Assembly: GCA_049597955.1 (NCBI GenBank) | Contig: JBMYND010000013.1 | Span: forward strand, 1 to 62,704 | Direction: 5' to 3' | Length of the DNA stretch: 62,704 nucleotides | From: JAYPAN01 sp049597955 | Lineage (GTDB): Bacteria; Pseudomonadota; Alphaproteobacteria; RS24 | Shown here: piece by piece, positions 62,601 to 62,704 of the stretch | Layout of the letters: every line of letters begins with the position of its first letter | Position numbering within the stretch: position 1 is the stretch's first letter | Notes under the pieces: generated by a model | The model's database searches: none | What the model was told of the DNA's origin: nothing | The model's input: the letters and a program-made list of their open reading frames with translations, nothing else | Made by a program: the position numbers and the translations under genes

Positions 62601-62704
62601 CACATAAACATCATCGCCACCGGCCCCGGCCAGGCTCTGCGCCTGCGAGGCCGCCGCCGTGAAAATATTGGCATTACCCGTCGAGCCGACAAGCGCAGAG
62701 CCAA
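59679..62704 (-). CDS. Large repetitive FG-GAP/VCBS and RTX-type secreted protein, C-terminal part
   Basis: The reading frame is open to the right edge, so the N terminus is missing; 1007 residues are seen. From the N-terminal side come two copies of a 156-residue repeat, a putative Ig/cadherin-like region, then calcium-type loops of FG-GAP/VCBS kind (DIDHDGDLDI, VNGDGLTDF, DIDGDGDLDVVL, DIDGDGRREIV, DLDGDGDLDLVL). A DYLYGT...GKILLG module occurs twice between them. Near the C terminus LTGGAGNDVFVLD and VTDFAAGDKI are RTX-type features of type I secretion substrates. It is probably exported and cell-surface or adhesive. No type I transporter is in the window. Confidence 0.85.
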   Translation of the reverse strand, partial: GSALVGSTGNANIFTAAASQAQSLAGAGGDDVYVISRHVLGNVSINDGLDNNRIVFDYGVSITQVKEFATSVFGTTIVNKVELTLGTGAVVTITSPASGRFSFQLGDGSVISSYAALKTALGASGSGSSTGAVLTMANDYAVTGSASVTAPSQAGAISESATTTGLGDVVALGTDTDLTAGAAGGDDYYIVTRFQYGDVDVTDGLDSNIVKFDYGVTVTQVKEFATSVFGTTIVNKVEVTLSTGAVVTVNSPASGRFAFQLGDDAPLATYAAFKTAIGASGSGTPNGTTLTLASNYTVAFPSSGNITITGTQAALSATLGDKILAADIIKSGAFTVTGAGDDAVYAIVKASDNSAVNWLRVDSAGNLRLADGAETVAPAGSHSLKLTVTEDGITSSSAAFTLNLGKTSYVGDPFSGLAWADWSNIPVFIDIDHDGDLDIYSGPVLRTTPSRGYYHNLLINGTNGSAGAWRKAEISEDPLSSFGVDSTGGQTGLTYDVNGDGLTDFLRFRYYVGNDGQTFIADGSGGYSNIGNFWRDLPVTDSHRPNPMPAKIDIDGDGDLDVVLTQSGYVYQAGKAGMRVLRRDSTGEADQSINVVAGDYLYGTIANGIVTVSAHSTAQSGKILLGRVNSNGTGLDASYNNFPGQSRPNPDDPKYGDPYTWWLLGGADQTISGGVLRVKANMSLFTDLAQAANPLYGIADIDNTFNPLAVTSGDIDGDGRREIVFTEAALGRPDVHLLKAFSTGTAAQSAAASQSDYLYGTVSNGNITLSASGTEQTGKILLGQVNNNSNGFVSTQGTEYTRSLLSIEAGTVTLKANALVFAEVTGSDNPFDAINAGSDGRIGTPNLLDLDGDGDLDLVLTQTNTATTIWWNTASGYSTTNDAAAYTAQNDTLIGRANAKDVLTGGAGNDVFVLDLTVNANGNYDVVTDFAAGDKIRVDISATYLNASNLANHNTGTQTNDANIKDVVITYLGADRVLGGTGVNADYVVMVLEDYTGALDLGIYELV
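61809..62616 (-). repeat. 468-bp tandem repeat in the secreted protein gene
   Basis: Segments at about 62277-62616 and 61809-62148 are homologous at a constant offset of 468 bp (156 codons), measured at three anchor points. Both encode QVKEFATSVFGTTIVNKVE and SPASGRF-FQLGD. The spacing keeps the frame. More copies probably lie beyond the window. Confidence 0.85.

Overview
The window reads as chromosomal DNA of an alphaproteobacterium. It is gene-dense, mid-50s % G+C by eye (not computed), and nearly all of it is core metabolism and information processing. Lineage markers are the tRNA-Tyr / tRNA-Gly / tuf arrangement, the yqeY-dnaG-rpoD block divergent from carAB, a DnaG that has lost most zinc ligands, an imuA-imuB-dnaE2 cassette behind a GTTC-N7-GTTC LexA box, a class II DAHP synthase near gor and rpiA, and an ArsR-methyltransferase fusion ahead of metF and metH. 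I cannot place it below class. No phage, integrase, transposase or CRISPR array was seen.

Layout. 1-2.2 kb: 5' part of tuf, two tRNAs, rlmB and a double-CDGSH protein. 2.2-10.7 kb: thiolase, nitronate monooxygenase-like protein, a ggt-trhO-GST run, a FadH-type dienoyl-CoA reductase and a DUF1330 protein. 10.8-15.4 kb: an RND efflux pair. 15.4-21.7 kb, minus strand: pssA, psd, cimA, gltX and nadE. 21.8-24.3 kb: an NADPH-dependent reductase and class II DAHP synthase. 24.3-33.5 kb, minus strand: an acyltransferase, then gor, rpiA and a TerB/J-like gene chained by ATGA overlaps, then metH, metF and the ArsR-methyltransferase. 33.7-35.1 kb: mlaA and mlaC. 35.1-42.3 kb, minus strand: ettA, a MAPEG protein, tRNA-Ile2(CAT), panD, rpoD, dnaG and a YqeY protein. 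42.3-47.8 kb: a 445-base control region followed by carA, carB and greA. 47.8-51.3 kb: a small membrane protein with an ImmA/IrrE peptidase, an Lrp regulator, an ELM1-like protein and trxB. 51.3-57.1 kb: the SOS mutasome dnaE2, imuB and imuA. 57.1-62.7 kb: a TPR/glycosyltransferase-like protein, a small coiled-coil gene broken by a stem-loop-rich insert, and the C-terminal part of a large repetitive type I-secreted protein that runs off the right edge.

The most interesting signals lie between or inside these ordinary genes. (1) The carA leader carries an intrinsic-terminator hairpin inside a short leader ORF whose stop overlaps the carA start, the layout expected for translation-coupled attenuation. 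(2) A DUF1640-like gene carries about 190 bp of four consecutive stem-loops inserted in frame, with one stop codon, resembling a protein-invading palindromic element. (3) The promoter of the ArsR-methyltransferase / metF / metH unit has a near-perfect palindrome in its spacer and places the start codon at about +1. (4) A two-helix membrane protein is paired with an ImmA/IrrE peptidase with no visible XRE partner.
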